Of a stretch of DNA of 64,000 nt, positions 44,602 to 54,214 are shown in pieces. Location: positions 21,790-85,789 of the forward strand of contig NZ_RXNR01000012.1 of assembly GCF_003966145.1 (NCBI RefSeq), read 5' to 3'. How positions within the stretch are numbered: position 1 is the stretch's first letter; the number at the start of each line of letters is the position of its first letter. The stretch comes from Lysinibacillus telephonicus (GTDB taxonomy: Bacteria > Bacillota > Bacilli > Bacillales_A > Planococcaceae). Both the position numbers and the translations under genes were made by a program. A model generated the notes under the pieces. That model saw nothing but the letters and a program-made list of their open reading frames with translations, did no database searches and was not told the DNA's origin.

Positions 44602-45111
44602 TTATTTTTTTGATACTAGTTTAACATCACTAATACGTTTTGCACCTACGTATTTGTCAGCCCAGTACCATTTATCGTTAAGTGGAGTAATTGTTACTCC
44701 TTGACTAGTTGATGCATGAATGAATTTTCCGTCTCCGTAGTAAATACCTACGTGTGAAACGCCGCGACCTGATGTATTAAAGAATACTAGATCTCCTGGG
44801 ATCAATTCGTTTTGGCTAACTGATTCCCCAACATTATACATTGAAGCAGAGGTTCTTGGTAATGAAGAAACACCTAAATCTTTAAATACCTTTAAAACAA
44901 AGCCCGAGCAGTCAAAACCGCTTGCAGTCGTTCCAGCGCTTTTATAAGGAGTACCTAAATATTGTTTCGCAGTTTCTCTCAGTTCAGTTGAAGTGAAATC
45001 TTCTTTCACTTCTGCTGCCGAAGCATCTCCTGATACGATTGGTGAAAAGTATATAGTTAATCCAGCCGCTGAAGCTAGAAAGATTTGTTTAATTCGTTTA
45101 CTGTATTTCAT
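44602..45111 (-). CDS. NlpC/P60 cell-wall endopeptidase
   Basis: The 169-residue protein has a signal peptide (about 1-33) and a single NlpC/P60 domain with catalytic Cys68 (GFDCSGF), a His in VSHVGIYYG and FIHAS. It cuts the D-Glu-diaminopimelate (or Lys) bond in peptidoglycan stem peptides outside the cell. There is no wall-binding domain. A WalR-like box upstream suggests control by WalRK. Confidence 0.9.
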   Translation of the reverse strand: MKYSKRIKQIFLASAAGLTIYFSPIVSGDASAAEVKEDFTSTELRETAKQYLGTPYKSAGTTASGFDCSGFVLKVFKDLGVSSLPRTSASMYNVGESVSQNELIPGDLVFFNTSGRGVSHVGIYYGDGKFIHASTSQGVTITPLNDKWYWADKYVGAKRISDVKLVSKK

Positions 45112-45459
45112 CGTGTCCCTCCACTGTAACAGAAATTTTCTGAAAAATTATCTGTACCTAGAGTAACACGATATTCCCATCTATAACATTACAGTTTCAT
45201 AACAAAGAAATTACACTATCAGCATTTTTTGCTATTTTTCCGAAGTTCTAGAAACCCACATTTACCAAGGTTTTCATGATATACCAAAACATTTTTTGTT
45301 ACTTTAAGAAATTATTATGTTATATAACGTAATATAGAAAAACTCAATTTGTAACATTTGTAACAAAAATCAAAGCTATAACTTGTCCAATTTACATATA
45401 GTTCAAACTATTTTTTATAAAAATTCTACTAGAAAGGTAATGCTCTTAATGATATAAAC
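45112..45459. other. Intergenic region between the two endopeptidase genes
   Basis: It holds the WalR-like box. TGTAAC repeats near 45351-45365 have a 9-base rather than 11-base period, so they are not counted as a second box. Nothing else was recognised. Confidence 0.5.
45188..45204 (-). promoter_or_regulatory. WalR-like box
   Basis: The minus strand reads TGTTAT-GAAAC-TGTAAT, an exact fit to TGTWAH-N5-TGTWAH. It lies about 80-95 bases upstream of the endopeptidase start. Known WalR targets are such wall hydrolases. Confidence 0.65.
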
Positions 45460-46497
45460 TTAATATTTGCTGTTTAATTGTTTAAATCGTTTAAATGCTA
45501 CAAAATGAGAATCCCAATACTCATACTCAAGCTTTGTCAATTCGACTGCTTTAGTACCGGCATGAATAAACTCTCCGTTTCCTATATATATTCCCATATG
45601 TGAGATCCCTTTTTCATAAGTATCCTTAAAGAACACTAAATCCCCAGGTACAGGTGACTCAACAACTGTAGTATCGTTAAAGAAATAATCCTTACTACTT
45701 TTACGGACAATGTTTAACCCTGCCTCCGCATAGACATATCGGACAAATCCACTGCAATCAAAGCCTGCTGGTGTATTACCTCCGTATAAATATGGTGTAC
45801 CTAGTAAAGAGTTTGCTATTTCAATAACTTTGTCATAAACAACTTGTCCCTCTCCTAAAGTATTAGAGAGAATACTAGCTTCATTTGCTAATTGTTCCTC
45901 AATTTGTTTGTTAGTTTCTCCTAGCTTGTCTCTTTCAGCTTGTTGTACAGGTTCTCCTAAATCGGCTGTTGTAGATGAATTTCCAATTTTTAAGGTTTGT
46001 CCAATAAATATCGTATCGGATTTTAAATTGTTCCATTCTTTTAATTGTGCAACGTTAACATTGAATAGCTTTGCAATTTTCGTTAATGTATCACCTTTTG
46101 CTACTGTGTAAGTTGCTGTTTTAGCTTCCTTTAAGTTATTTTGCTGTGATTTCGAGGTTACGCTTGTTGTTTCTTTTTTAACATCCCTCGTCGCTTGATT
46201 GTTATTACTTCCATTATTCTTCACTTCACTGCTTGGCTTGTTAGTTCCTTTGCTCTTTGCTTCATTCAGATTGGAAGAGTTCGGCATAACTAATTTTTGC
46301 CCGATAAATATTAAATCATTATTTAAATTATTTTGTGCTTTCAGTTGCTGAACAGTAGTTCCGTTTGCTTTTGCAATTTTCGTTAATGTATCACCTTTTT
46401 GCACAGTATAAGTAGATGCTTCAGCAATTGGTGCTGCTATTACAGAAGTTGCAATTATTGCTGAAGACAATAAAAGAAGCTTCTTATTCTGAATCAA
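45460..46497 (-). CDS. LysM-LysM-NlpC/P60 endopeptidase
   Basis: The 345-residue protein has a signal peptide (about 1-27), two LysM repeats (YTVQKGDTLTKIAKANG near 30; YTVAKGDTLTKIAKLFN near 130) joined by an Asn/Ser/Lys-rich linker, and a C-terminal NlpC/P60 domain with GFDCSGF and SHMGIYIGNGEFIHAG. LysM binds glycan strands and the catalytic part cuts stem peptides, as in LytE/LytF-type D,L-endopeptidases. Confidence 0.93.
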   Translation of the reverse strand: MIQNKKLLLLSSAIIATSVIAAPIAEASTYTVQKGDTLTKIAKANGTTVQQLKAQNNLNNDLIFIGQKLVMPNSSNLNEAKSKGTNKPSSEVKNNGSNNNQATRDVKKETTSVTSKSQQNNLKEAKTATYTVAKGDTLTKIAKLFNVNVAQLKEWNNLKSDTIFIGQTLKIGNSSTTADLGEPVQQAERDKLGETNKQIEEQLANEASILSNTLGEGQVVYDKVIEIANSLLGTPYLYGGNTPAGFDCSGFVRYVYAEAGLNIVRKSSKDYFFNDTTVVESPVPGDLVFFKDTYEKGISHMGIYIGNGEFIHAGTKAVELTKLEYEYWDSHFVAFKRFKQLNSKY

Positions 46498-46745
46498 TTT
46501 TGAATCACCCTTTCAACCCTAAAGTTTCCTATATTTCCACCTATTTTTAATTTCGACAACTTTTATAATATTTTAATGGAAAGTTTTTTTCGAAAAGTAT
46601 CATTTTTTCGACATTTATCGAAAAGATATCGTAATAGTACTTGATTCATCTGCAAAATATGATAAAATTCAACATTGTGTGTACTTTAATAATTATTATT
46701 TTTTGAAAGTTTAAGCTTTTCAAATTAGAAAGGATTTTGTAGTTC

Positions 46746-48050
46746 ATGAAATTTTTTAAAGAAAATCTCGCAGTTGGATTTATGCTTCTAGCATTATTTC
46801 TAGGTGCAGGAAATATAATTTTTCCACCTTTATTAGGACAATTATCTGGACATGAAATTATTCCTGCCATGATTGGGTTCCTTATTACAGGTGTAGGGTT
46901 GCCTTTAGTTGGTATTATCGCTGTAGCTAAAAACGGCGGTGACTTACAGGTTGTTGCAAATCGTATACACCCGATGTTCAGTGTTATTTTCACATCGGTT
47001 ATTTATTTATCAATAGGTCCATTGTTTGCAATTCCGCGTACAGGGGCTGTAACGTATGAAATTGGGATTGCTCCATTTTTATCTGAGGCTGCACAAGGAA
47101 GTTGGGTTCCTTTATTCATAACTTCACTGCTATTTTTTGCGATTGTTCTTTATTTATCGCTAAATCCGTCAAAATTAATCGATACAATAGGTAAGCTTTT
47201 AATGCCCGCTTTACTAATTGTCATTCTGTTGCTGGCGTTTAAAAGTATTCTTACACCATTGGGACCAATTGGGGAGCCTCATGGTGTTTATGTAACAAAA
47301 GCTTTCTCTGAGAGCTTCATTCAAGGTTATTTAACAATGGACGTACTAGCTTCACTTGTATTTGGGATTGTTATCGTACAGGCATTACAAGGAAAAGGCA
47401 TTGTTGACCGTGCAAAACAAGTGAAAATTACGGTTTTCTCTGGAGTTATTGCAGCTATTGGATTAGGTTTCATCTATATTGCACTTGCATATATTGGTGC
47501 AACAAGTACAAGTACTATTGGTTTATTAGATGATGGAGGAAGCATTATCGCTGAATCAGCACGAGCACTTTACGGCAATGCAGGTAATATTATTTTATCT
47601 ATTACAATTATATTAGCTTGTTTAACTACGGCTGTTGGTTTGGTTTCAGCTAACGCAAGCTACTTTAATAAGCTATTCCCTAGCCTTTCATACAAATGGC
47701 TGGCTGTAATTTTTACAGTTTTTAGTTTCGTTATTTCAAACTTCGGTTTAAGTAAATTAATCGGTATAACGTTGCCAGTTCTACTATTCATTTACCCGAT
47801 TGCAATTGTTTTAATGCTTTTAGTACTGTTCGACAAAGCTTTCGGTCGAAATCCAATCGTTTACAGCTTAGCTTTAATTGCTACAGCATTTGTAAGTTTG
47901 TATGATGGATTAAAAGGTGCTGGCATTGAAATTTCTTGGTACGAAAATATTTTAAAAACATTCCCGCTTTACGATCAAAGTATCGGCTGGCTTGTCCCAG
48001 CAATCATTGGTGTTATAATAGGATGGATCATTCACCTTATAACAAAATAA
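46746..48050 (+). CDS. brnQ: Branched-chain amino acid:cation symporter
   Basis: The 434-residue protein has about 12 membrane segments and the BrnQ N-terminus (GFMLLALFLGAGNIIFPP region). It imports Leu, Ile and Val with sodium or protons. It is divergent from the LysM gene. A terminator whose arm includes the next gene's ribosome site follows at once. Confidence 0.93.
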   Translation: MKFFKENLAVGFMLLALFLGAGNIIFPPLLGQLSGHEIIPAMIGFLITGVGLPLVGIIAVAKNGGDLQVVANRIHPMFSVIFTSVIYLSIGPLFAIPRTGAVTYEIGIAPFLSEAAQGSWVPLFITSLLFFAIVLYLSLNPSKLIDTIGKLLMPALLIVILLLAFKSILTPLGPIGEPHGVYVTKAFSESFIQGYLTMDVLASLVFGIVIVQALQGKGIVDRAKQVKITVFSGVIAAIGLGFIYIALAYIGATSTSTIGLLDDGGSIIAESARALYGNAGNIILSITIILACLTTAVGLVSANASYFNKLFPSLSYKWLAVIFTVFSFVISNFGLSKLIGITLPVLLFIYPIAIVLMLLVLFDKAFGRNPIVYSLALIATAFVSLYDGLKGAGIEISWYENILKTFPLYDQSIGWLVPAIIGVIIGWIIHLITK

Positions 48051-48065
48051 ATGAACAATGAGACT

Positions 48066-48111
48066 AAAATCTCCTCTTTTTACATATACTTGTAAATGGA
48101 GGAGATTTTTT
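48066..48111 (+). terminator. Terminator of brnQ overlapping the next ribosome site
   Basis: A perfect 11-bp stem (AAAATCTCCTC 48066-48076 with GAGGAGATTTT 48099-48109) with an inner TTTACA/TGTAAA stem precedes a T run. The 3' arm contains GGAGGAG, the ribosome site of the LCP gene at 48115. Confidence 0.85.
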
Positions 48112-48114
48112 CAT

Positions 48115-49068
48115 ATGTCAAACTGGCTTACAAAGAAAAAGATAATATTAAGTTCCATTTTAATCGTATTTGTTGCTTTAATTGGATATACAACGTATTT
48201 ATATTTAAATTTTAAATCTACAATGGAGGCAATTCATAATCCAATCCAACAAGAGGAAACTAAAAATGCTATTGCTTCAAATAATGCACCTATATTAGAA
48301 GAGCCTCAGAAACAGGATTCTACAACCCCTTCCCCAATTACCCTTCTTTTACTTGGAATCGATCAATTGGAGGATACACCTGGACGAGCTGATACAATTC
48401 TAGTTCTAACGATTAACCCTGAAACAGAATCAATGAAAATGCTAAGCATTCCAAGGGATACATATACGGAAATAGCTGGGCTTGATTTTTCTGATAAAAT
48501 TAATCACTCTTATGCATTTGGTGGAATGCAAATGGCACATGCGACCGTTGAAAACTTGCTGCAAATTCCAATAGATTATGTTGTCACAATTAATATGGAA
48601 GGATTTAAAGAATTAGTTGATTTGCTGGATGGTGTAGAAGTAGAGAATGAGTGGGCATTTTCAAATTGGGGTTATGATTTTCCTGAAGGCACTATTACTT
48701 TAACAGGAGAAGAAGCACTTTCTTTTGTACGAATGAGAAAGCAAGATCCACTTGGAGATTTCGGAAGACAAATTCGTCAGCGTCTTGTTGTTGAAAGCTT
48801 ATTAGATGAACTTTCTTCATTAAATTTAGTATGGCAAGTGCCATCTATACTCGACATGTTGCGTGAACACTCTGAAACGAATATAACATTTGACGAGATA
48901 AAACAATTTGCTAAATATTATAAACCTGCTTTAAACAATATTGAACAGCTTCATTTTGAGGAAGGTGATGGAAGAATTGAAAACGGCATTTGGTATTATT
49001 TCCCCTCCGAAAAAGAACTTGAATCTATAAGAGAACAATTAAAAAACTCGCTCACTGTTGAAAAATAA
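48115..49068 (+). CDS. LytR-CpsA-Psr (LCP) family protein
   Basis: The start is set at ATG 48115 (317 residues), which follows GGAGGAG; 19 upstream codons have no site. One membrane segment (about 8-30) and an LCP domain: LLLGIDQLEDTPGRADTI, MLSIPRDTYTEI, KINHSYAFGGMQMA and EEALSFVRMRKQDPLGDFGR. It probably attaches a glycopolymer to the wall, possibly the secondary polymer made by the downstream locus. Confidence 0.92.
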   Translation: MSNWLTKKKIILSSILIVFVALIGYTTYLYLNFKSTMEAIHNPIQQEETKNAIASNNAPILEEPQKQDSTTPSPITLLLLGIDQLEDTPGRADTILVLTINPETESMKMLSIPRDTYTEIAGLDFSDKINHSYAFGGMQMAHATVENLLQIPIDYVVTINMEGFKELVDLLDGVEVENEWAFSNWGYDFPEGTITLTGEEALSFVRMRKQDPLGDFGRQIRQRLVVESLLDELSSLNLVWQVPSILDMLREHSETNITFDEIKQFAKYYKPALNNIEQLHFEEGDGRIENGIWYYFPSEKELESIREQLKNSLTVEK

Positions 49069-49174
49069 ACCACTATAGTAAAAATCTTAATTTTTTCTTA
49101 AAATGTGTCTGAAACAGGTCACTACTACTACCAAAGGTATATAATGAAAATATTCAGATTAAGAGGTGTTAAAA

Positions 49175-50548
49175 ATGAAAAAATTCGTACCATTTTTATT
49201 AAGTCTATTAATCGTTCTAACTTTACCGCTCCAAACATTTGCAGCAAGTTTAGATGAAGTTATCTCGATTATAGAAAGCGAATATGTTGGTGATATTAAG
49301 GGCAATTTAGACAATGCTGAATCAATTGATGACGTTATGGAAATGCTCGATCCGTATTCTGCCTATTTTACAGCAGAAGAATATAATGCATTTATAGATT
49401 CTGTTGATCTAAAAACAGTCGGAATCGGCATCGTTATCGAAAAACATGAAAAAGGTATTTTAATAGTTGATGTCGTTGAGAATGGCAGTGCAATAAATTC
49501 CGGTATAGAAGCCGGGGATATCATCACTGAAGTAGATGGAAAATCGACAGTCAACATTAGTACAGAGGAAGCTCAAACTTTACTTCTTGGTGAAGAGAAT
49601 ACTAGAGTTGATCTTACAATATTAAAAAAAGATGGTACTATAACTCATAAATTATTAACTCGCCAATCCTTTGCACTGCCAAATGTGACGACAGAATTGT
49701 TATACGGAAATGTAGGTTATATTGCACTCAGCTCGTTTTCTGAAGATGGGGCTAAGCTAGTAAAAGAAGCATATAATGATTTGGTAAGTCAGGGTGCTAC
49801 TTCATTTATCTTAGACTTGCAATATAATGGCGGCGGATATGTCGCAACAGCAGAAGAATTAATTGGTCTATTTCCTAATGCTCCATATGCATACAACGTG
49901 AAGTACTCAACTGGATCGGAAATGATTCGGTCAATAAGTCAGGAAGTAAATTTCCCAAAAAATACACGATTACTTGTCAATCGCTATAGTGCAAGTGCGT
50001 CTGAAATGACGACAGCTGCTGTACTCGATCAGGATGCTGCAATTGTTTACGGTGAACAAACATATGGAAAAGGTACAATGCAAGGATTCTATCAATTTAG
50101 AGATGGTAGTGTTTTAAAATTAACTATAGCTGAATTTTTCGGTCCAAATGGTACAGTAGTTAAAGATGTTGGCTTAACACCTGATATTGTGACAAAATCA
50201 AACCCATTATATCAAGCTCATTTTGATAGTATTGCAGAAAATCTATCAAATTATAAAAAGCTTCCTAGTTTAGAAAATGTCCCAACTACAAAAACGTTTA
50301 AAGTAAGCTTTAGTAAGGATATTAAACAACAACTTGTCGAAAATGCGGTAGAGCTAGTTGAATTAGGTGGAGACAAGGTAGAAGTTTCACTTAAAGCAAA
50401 TGACTCTCAACTAGAAGTAACACCAGTTGAACCATTAAAAGCTGGATCACAGTATATATTAATCTTCCATCCAACAATTCAAGATAATGAAGGAAAAAAT
50501 CTAAAAACAGGAAAATATCTACACATTACTGTTCAGGAAGAAAATTAG
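49175..50548 (+). CDS. PDZ-S41 C-terminal processing protease with Ig-like tail
   Basis: The start is ATG 49175 (457 residues) after AAGAGGTG. It has a signal peptide (about 1-24), the S41 lead-in MEMLDPYSAYF, a PDZ domain (about 80-160), the catalytic core with VNRYSASASEMTTAA (Ser) and YGKGTMQG (Lys), then a C-terminal Big_5-like domain (about 370-457; KAGSQYILIFHPTI). CtpA-type proteases trim exported or wall-associated proteins. Confidence 0.9.
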   Translation: MKKFVPFLLSLLIVLTLPLQTFAASLDEVISIIESEYVGDIKGNLDNAESIDDVMEMLDPYSAYFTAEEYNAFIDSVDLKTVGIGIVIEKHEKGILIVDVVENGSAINSGIEAGDIITEVDGKSTVNISTEEAQTLLLGEENTRVDLTILKKDGTITHKLLTRQSFALPNVTTELLYGNVGYIALSSFSEDGAKLVKEAYNDLVSQGATSFILDLQYNGGGYVATAEELIGLFPNAPYAYNVKYSTGSEMIRSISQEVNFPKNTRLLVNRYSASASEMTTAAVLDQDAAIVYGEQTYGKGTMQGFYQFRDGSVLKLTIAEFFGPNGTVVKDVGLTPDIVTKSNPLYQAHFDSIAENLSNYKKLPSLENVPTTKTFKVSFSKDIKQQLVENAVELVELGGDKVEVSLKANDSQLEVTPVEPLKAGSQYILIFHPTIQDNEGKNLKTGKYLHITVQEEN

Positions 50549-50703
50549 TAGGAAAGCGTCTATCTCTTAAAGATTGACGACATTCAGTTTAATTTAGTAG
50601 ATATGCAATTTATCAATGCAATCTGGGAACAAAGTTTAGACTTTAGTTTACACGACGACTGCTTATTGGCGAATGGTCTTAGCATATTCTATTAATCCAT
50701 GAC

Positions 50704-50750
50704 AAAAAAAAGCGACAAACTCTAAAAAAATAGAGAGTTTGTCGCTTTTA
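50704..50750. terminator. Bidirectional terminator, S41 protease / TetR
   Basis: A perfect 13-bp stem (AGCGACAAACTCT 50711-50723 with 50734-50746) has A/T runs on both sides and serves the convergent genes. Confidence 0.93.
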
Positions 50751-50752
50751 AT

Positions 50753-51346
50753 TTATCTTACAAGTTCTTTTTGACTAATGAAATAAATATTTACAATGTC
50801 TTCAGCTAATTGTTCTGGTTCACGAAGCTCTGTAAATAAAGCCGTTAATGTTAACCTTTCAACAGCTCCTACTATCATATCTGCAAAGATTTTCACTTCA
50901 ATTTCCGAGGAAAAATTAATCTCTTGATTTTCCTGCAACTTATCAGATAAAGCTAGAGCAAATTTTTCCTTAATAGACTCTGCTTCAACTGAATCATAAA
51001 AACCAATTTTCGTTAAAAATAAATTACCAGCAAAATAAGTAAAGATATTCACTAAAGCTTCTTTAATGTTATGAATAAAAGAACGATTTGCTGATGGTTT
51101 ATTTTCTAGATCATTGTGAACAATTTCAAAGAAATTGTTTTGGAATTGTTCAATTAAATCTTTATATAAAGATTCTTTACTTTGGAAATATAAATAAAAT
51201 GTCGGTTGAGTTAGATTTGCCGCTTTAACAATATCACTAATTTTTGTTTCATGATATCCGTTAGTAGAAAAAAGCTCTATTGCTTTTTCTAATAGTAATT
51301 TTTTACTTTTTTCTCCACTAGAGTTTACTTTTCTTCCTTTTGGCAC
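50753..51346 (-). CDS. TetR/AcrR family regulator
   Basis: The 197-residue protein has the N-terminal TetR helix-turn-helix (KAIELFSTNGYHETKISDI, then TQPTFYLYFQSKESLYKDL) and a helical ligand domain. Target and ligand are unknown. It lies apart from its neighbours (211 bases before the MurJ-like gene end) and may regulate itself. Confidence 0.88.
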   Translation of the reverse strand: MPKGRKVNSSGEKSKKLLLEKAIELFSTNGYHETKISDIVKAANLTQPTFYLYFQSKESLYKDLIEQFQNNFFEIVHNDLENKPSANRSFIHNIKEALVNIFTYFAGNLFLTKIGFYDSVEAESIKEKFALALSDKLQENQEINFSSEIEVKIFADMIVGAVERLTLTALFTELREPEQLAEDIVNIYFISQKELVR

Positions 51347-51557
51347 ATTAACTCGCTCCTCTATTCAGATCTTTACAGATAATTTACTAGTTTATTCCAT
51401 TTCCAATTATCCTAAAATTATTATATATTAAAAATAATTAGAATAAAAGGATTTAGTCATAAAATTGACAATTTTATCCTTTAGAATAGTTCAAATATAA
51501 TAACTGGAAGTAATTTAACTATTTCCGACTAGTTTTTTATCCTACTATATATGAAGA

Positions 51558-53078
51558 CTACTTGTTACTTTTTAATAATTTATTTTTAAGTTTTCCAATA
51601 GTACCATTTACTTCTTGAAACTTTAATAAATAAACCAATACACCATAGCTTGCTAACGACAATAAAAGTGTTACAAAGAAGTGAATCCATTTGTAATCAA
51701 TTACAATAAATTTAGAAATAAGCCATGCAACAACTACAAATGCGACTGTTAATACACCGAATTTTACAAATTGGAATAGATTACTTTTTACAATGTTCAG
51801 TTTGTACTTGCCTTGTAAATAAGCAACTAACAAAATAAAGTTAATTACTGCACTAATTAAATTCCCCCATGCAACCGCTTCTGCACCTAGATTTCCGATT
51901 AAAGCATAGGTAACAGCAATATTGACACCAAAAACAGTAATCAAGCTAAAAATAACAGGTGTCATCGAATTACCTTTTGCATAGTAAAAACGAGTAATAT
52001 AGGTATTTGCAGCCAGGAAAAACATCGTTAAGCTGAATATTTGTAATAATGGTGCTGTATACGCTGTTGATTCTTCATTAAATTTCCCATATTCAAATAT
52101 AATTTTTACAATAACTTCTGATTGGAAGAAGAAATACATCGAAATAGGCATAACAAGTAAAAATAACATACGTAAGCCACGAATATATAATGCTTTTACT
52201 GATTCTTCATCCCCTTCTCCTTCCTTTTTACTTAAAAGAGGATAAATTACTGTCGTAACTGCCGTCATTAAAATGGCCTGTGGGAACTGGGAAACCTTTG
52301 TCGCATAGTTCATTGCTGAAACAGCACCGGCATCTAAAAAATTGGTGAAAAATCGTTGGAGCAAAACATACATTTGGGCAGTTGCCCCACCCAACATAAT
52401 AGGTAAAGATACCTTCCAAAGTTCTTTTTGATCATCAGCTAGACTAAAACTAGGTTTAAACGACATATTCTCTAGTTTTCTAACACCAAAAATTAAAAAT
52501 CCAATCATAAAGATGGCACCTATCAATGCCCCAATACCATATCCAATTGGTCCAATAAAGAATGATAATCCTACTGAAATGACTAAAAATGAGAGATTAT
52601 AAACAAGAACAGAAAAACTAGATAAGTGGAACTTTCCTTGAACGTTTAAAATACCACTTAACCAAGTTGATAAAACAAGCATAATTGTAGATGGCATCAT
52701 CCATTGATAAAGTGATTTTAATAGCTCAAACTCTCTATCTGTCAGATCTCTAAAATAAGCATGCAAAATAAAATCATCAAACACCATAAAAATAAGAGTT
52801 ATAACAGCCATAGATACTACGATTGTTGTAAATGTTCTACTTATATAATCTCGAATTGAACTTTTTGTTTTATGATAAATAGAAATAAAGGCGGTAGTAA
52901 ATGCACCGCCAATTACTAAATATAAAAAGTTTGGGATTGTATAGGCGTTAATAATACTATCTGACATATCTGTTGTCCCAAATTGAATTCCAATGATTAC
53001 TTCCCTTAAAAAGCCGAACAGCCGCGCAATAATATTAATGATTGCAACTGCTCCGATGATTTTCAAAAATCGTTTCAA
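51558..53078 (-). CDS. murJ: MurJ-like lipid flippase (MOP superfamily)
   Basis: The 506-residue protein has about 14 membrane segments and the MurJ/MviN N-terminus (ARLFGFLREVIIGIQFG). MurJ moves lipid II to the outer face; other family members move polysaccharide units. It is grouped with a glycosyltransferase and csaB, so either lipid II or a secondary-polymer carrier could be the cargo. Confidence 0.85.
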   Translation of the reverse strand: MKRFLKIIGAVAIINIIARLFGFLREVIIGIQFGTTDMSDSIINAYTIPNFLYLVIGGAFTTAFISIYHKTKSSIRDYISRTFTTIVVSMAVITLIFMVFDDFILHAYFRDLTDREFELLKSLYQWMMPSTIMLVLSTWLSGILNVQGKFHLSSFSVLVYNLSFLVISVGLSFFIGPIGYGIGALIGAIFMIGFLIFGVRKLENMSFKPSFSLADDQKELWKVSLPIMLGGATAQMYVLLQRFFTNFLDAGAVSAMNYATKVSQFPQAILMTAVTTVIYPLLSKKEGEGDEESVKALYIRGLRMLFLLVMPISMYFFFQSEVIVKIIFEYGKFNEESTAYTAPLLQIFSLTMFFLAANTYITRFYYAKGNSMTPVIFSLITVFGVNIAVTYALIGNLGAEAVAWGNLISAVINFILLVAYLQGKYKLNIVKSNLFQFVKFGVLTVAFVVVAWLISKFIVIDYKWIHFFVTLLLSLASYGVLVYLLKFQEVNGTIGKLKNKLLKSNK

Positions 53079-53119
53079 AATATGATCATTCCTTTAAATA
53101 ACGAAACGTCCGTTATTAT

Positions 53120-54214
53120 TTATTTCGAATAGCTTTCATATAAATTAGTTAATCGTGTAATAATTTCTTTTGAATCATGAAGCTTAAGCAGTTCTTCAAT
53201 TCTTTCATTATTTGCATGGACAGCGCCATTTTGCTGAATTACTTTCTCGAATTCTACATATAAAGCGTCAGCATTTTTCGGCGGAACAAGCACCCCTGCA
53301 CCATCCTGCAGCATGTAGTGAAGTCCCCCAACATCAGAAGCTATTACCGGTGTTCCACATGCAAGTGCTTCTAATGCAACTAATCCTAATCCCTCTATGT
53401 AAGATGGTAATACGAATACATCTGCAGCTTGAAAATACCTTGTCAGCTTTTCTTGTGGCATTGGCTCAAGAAAATGGATATTCTTACTTTTTGCAGCTAC
53501 CTCTTTCATTCTACTGGAGAATGAAACATTTTTTGTTGACCCTACACAATACAACGAAGCACGATTTTCATATGTTTCATCTAATTTCAAAAATGCCTCG
53601 ATTAATTCTTCTACACCTTTTTCTTGAATAATATTGCCAACAAATAAAAAGTTCACTCGTTCAGGATCCATACCTAAGTTTTGGGCAGCTTCCTTTTTGG
53701 ATTTAGGTTGGTGAAAAACATTGCGATCAATTCCCATACTCATTACAGAAATGCGGTCATCTGGAACTTGAAAATCTCGCTTTATATCTGCAGCCAATTC
53801 TTCTCCAACTGCGATAACATGATCTGCATGCTGCAGTATTTTTTCCGTATAACCCTTTATTCGAGCACTTTTCTTTGCCATTTTATTAATATCCCCGCCA
53901 TGAGCAGTAACAATATAAGGAACGCCATAACGCTGCTTCAGCCAATAACTAAACATGCCACTCGGGAAAACGTAATGACTATGTGAAAGTCCAATACTTT
54001 TTTTATTTTTGCGAAATACTGATAGAACTTGAAGAGCCCAGCTTGCATATTTCTTCAGCACATTGACTTTACCTGTATTAGGATTTGCATTAACAGCAAG
54101 CACAGTGTCAATGCCTTGTCCGTTCAATTGCTCCACTTGATTTTTGACAAAAATACCATAGGAAAGATGCTCTTTTGATGGATACATATTGCTTATGACA
54201 AATACTTTTTTCAT
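53120..54214 (-). CDS. Glycosyltransferase family 4
   Basis: The 364-residue GT-B protein has VTAHGGDINKMA (near 100), LFVGNIIQEKGVEELIEAF (near 190) and the nucleotide-sugar motif PSYIEGLGLVALEALACGTPV (near 275-295, EX7E). It overlaps the csaB stop by one base. A role in building the pyruvylated wall polymer is inferred from that coupling. Confidence 0.88.
   Translation of the reverse strand: MKKVFVISNMYPSKEHLSYGIFVKNQVEQLNGQGIDTVLAVNANPNTGKVNVLKKYASWALQVLSVFRKNKKSIGLSHSHYVFPSGMFSYWLKQRYGVPYIVTAHGGDINKMAKKSARIKGYTEKILQHADHVIAVGEELAADIKRDFQVPDDRISVMSMGIDRNVFHQPKSKKEAAQNLGMDPERVNFLFVGNIIQEKGVEELIEAFLKLDETYENRASLYCVGSTKNVSFSSRMKEVAAKSKNIHFLEPMPQEKLTRYFQAADVFVLPSYIEGLGLVALEALACGTPVIASDVGGLHYMLQDGAGVLVPPKNADALYVEFEKVIQQNGAVHANNERIEELLKLHDSKEIITRLTNLYESYSK

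Noticed and set aside
45351..45365. Second WalR box (TGTAAC repeats)
   Set aside because: The half-sites repeat every 9 bases, not 11.
46646..46993. 115-residue minus-strand frame overlapping brnQ
   Set aside because: Shadow of the brnQ start; low-complexity and no start signal.
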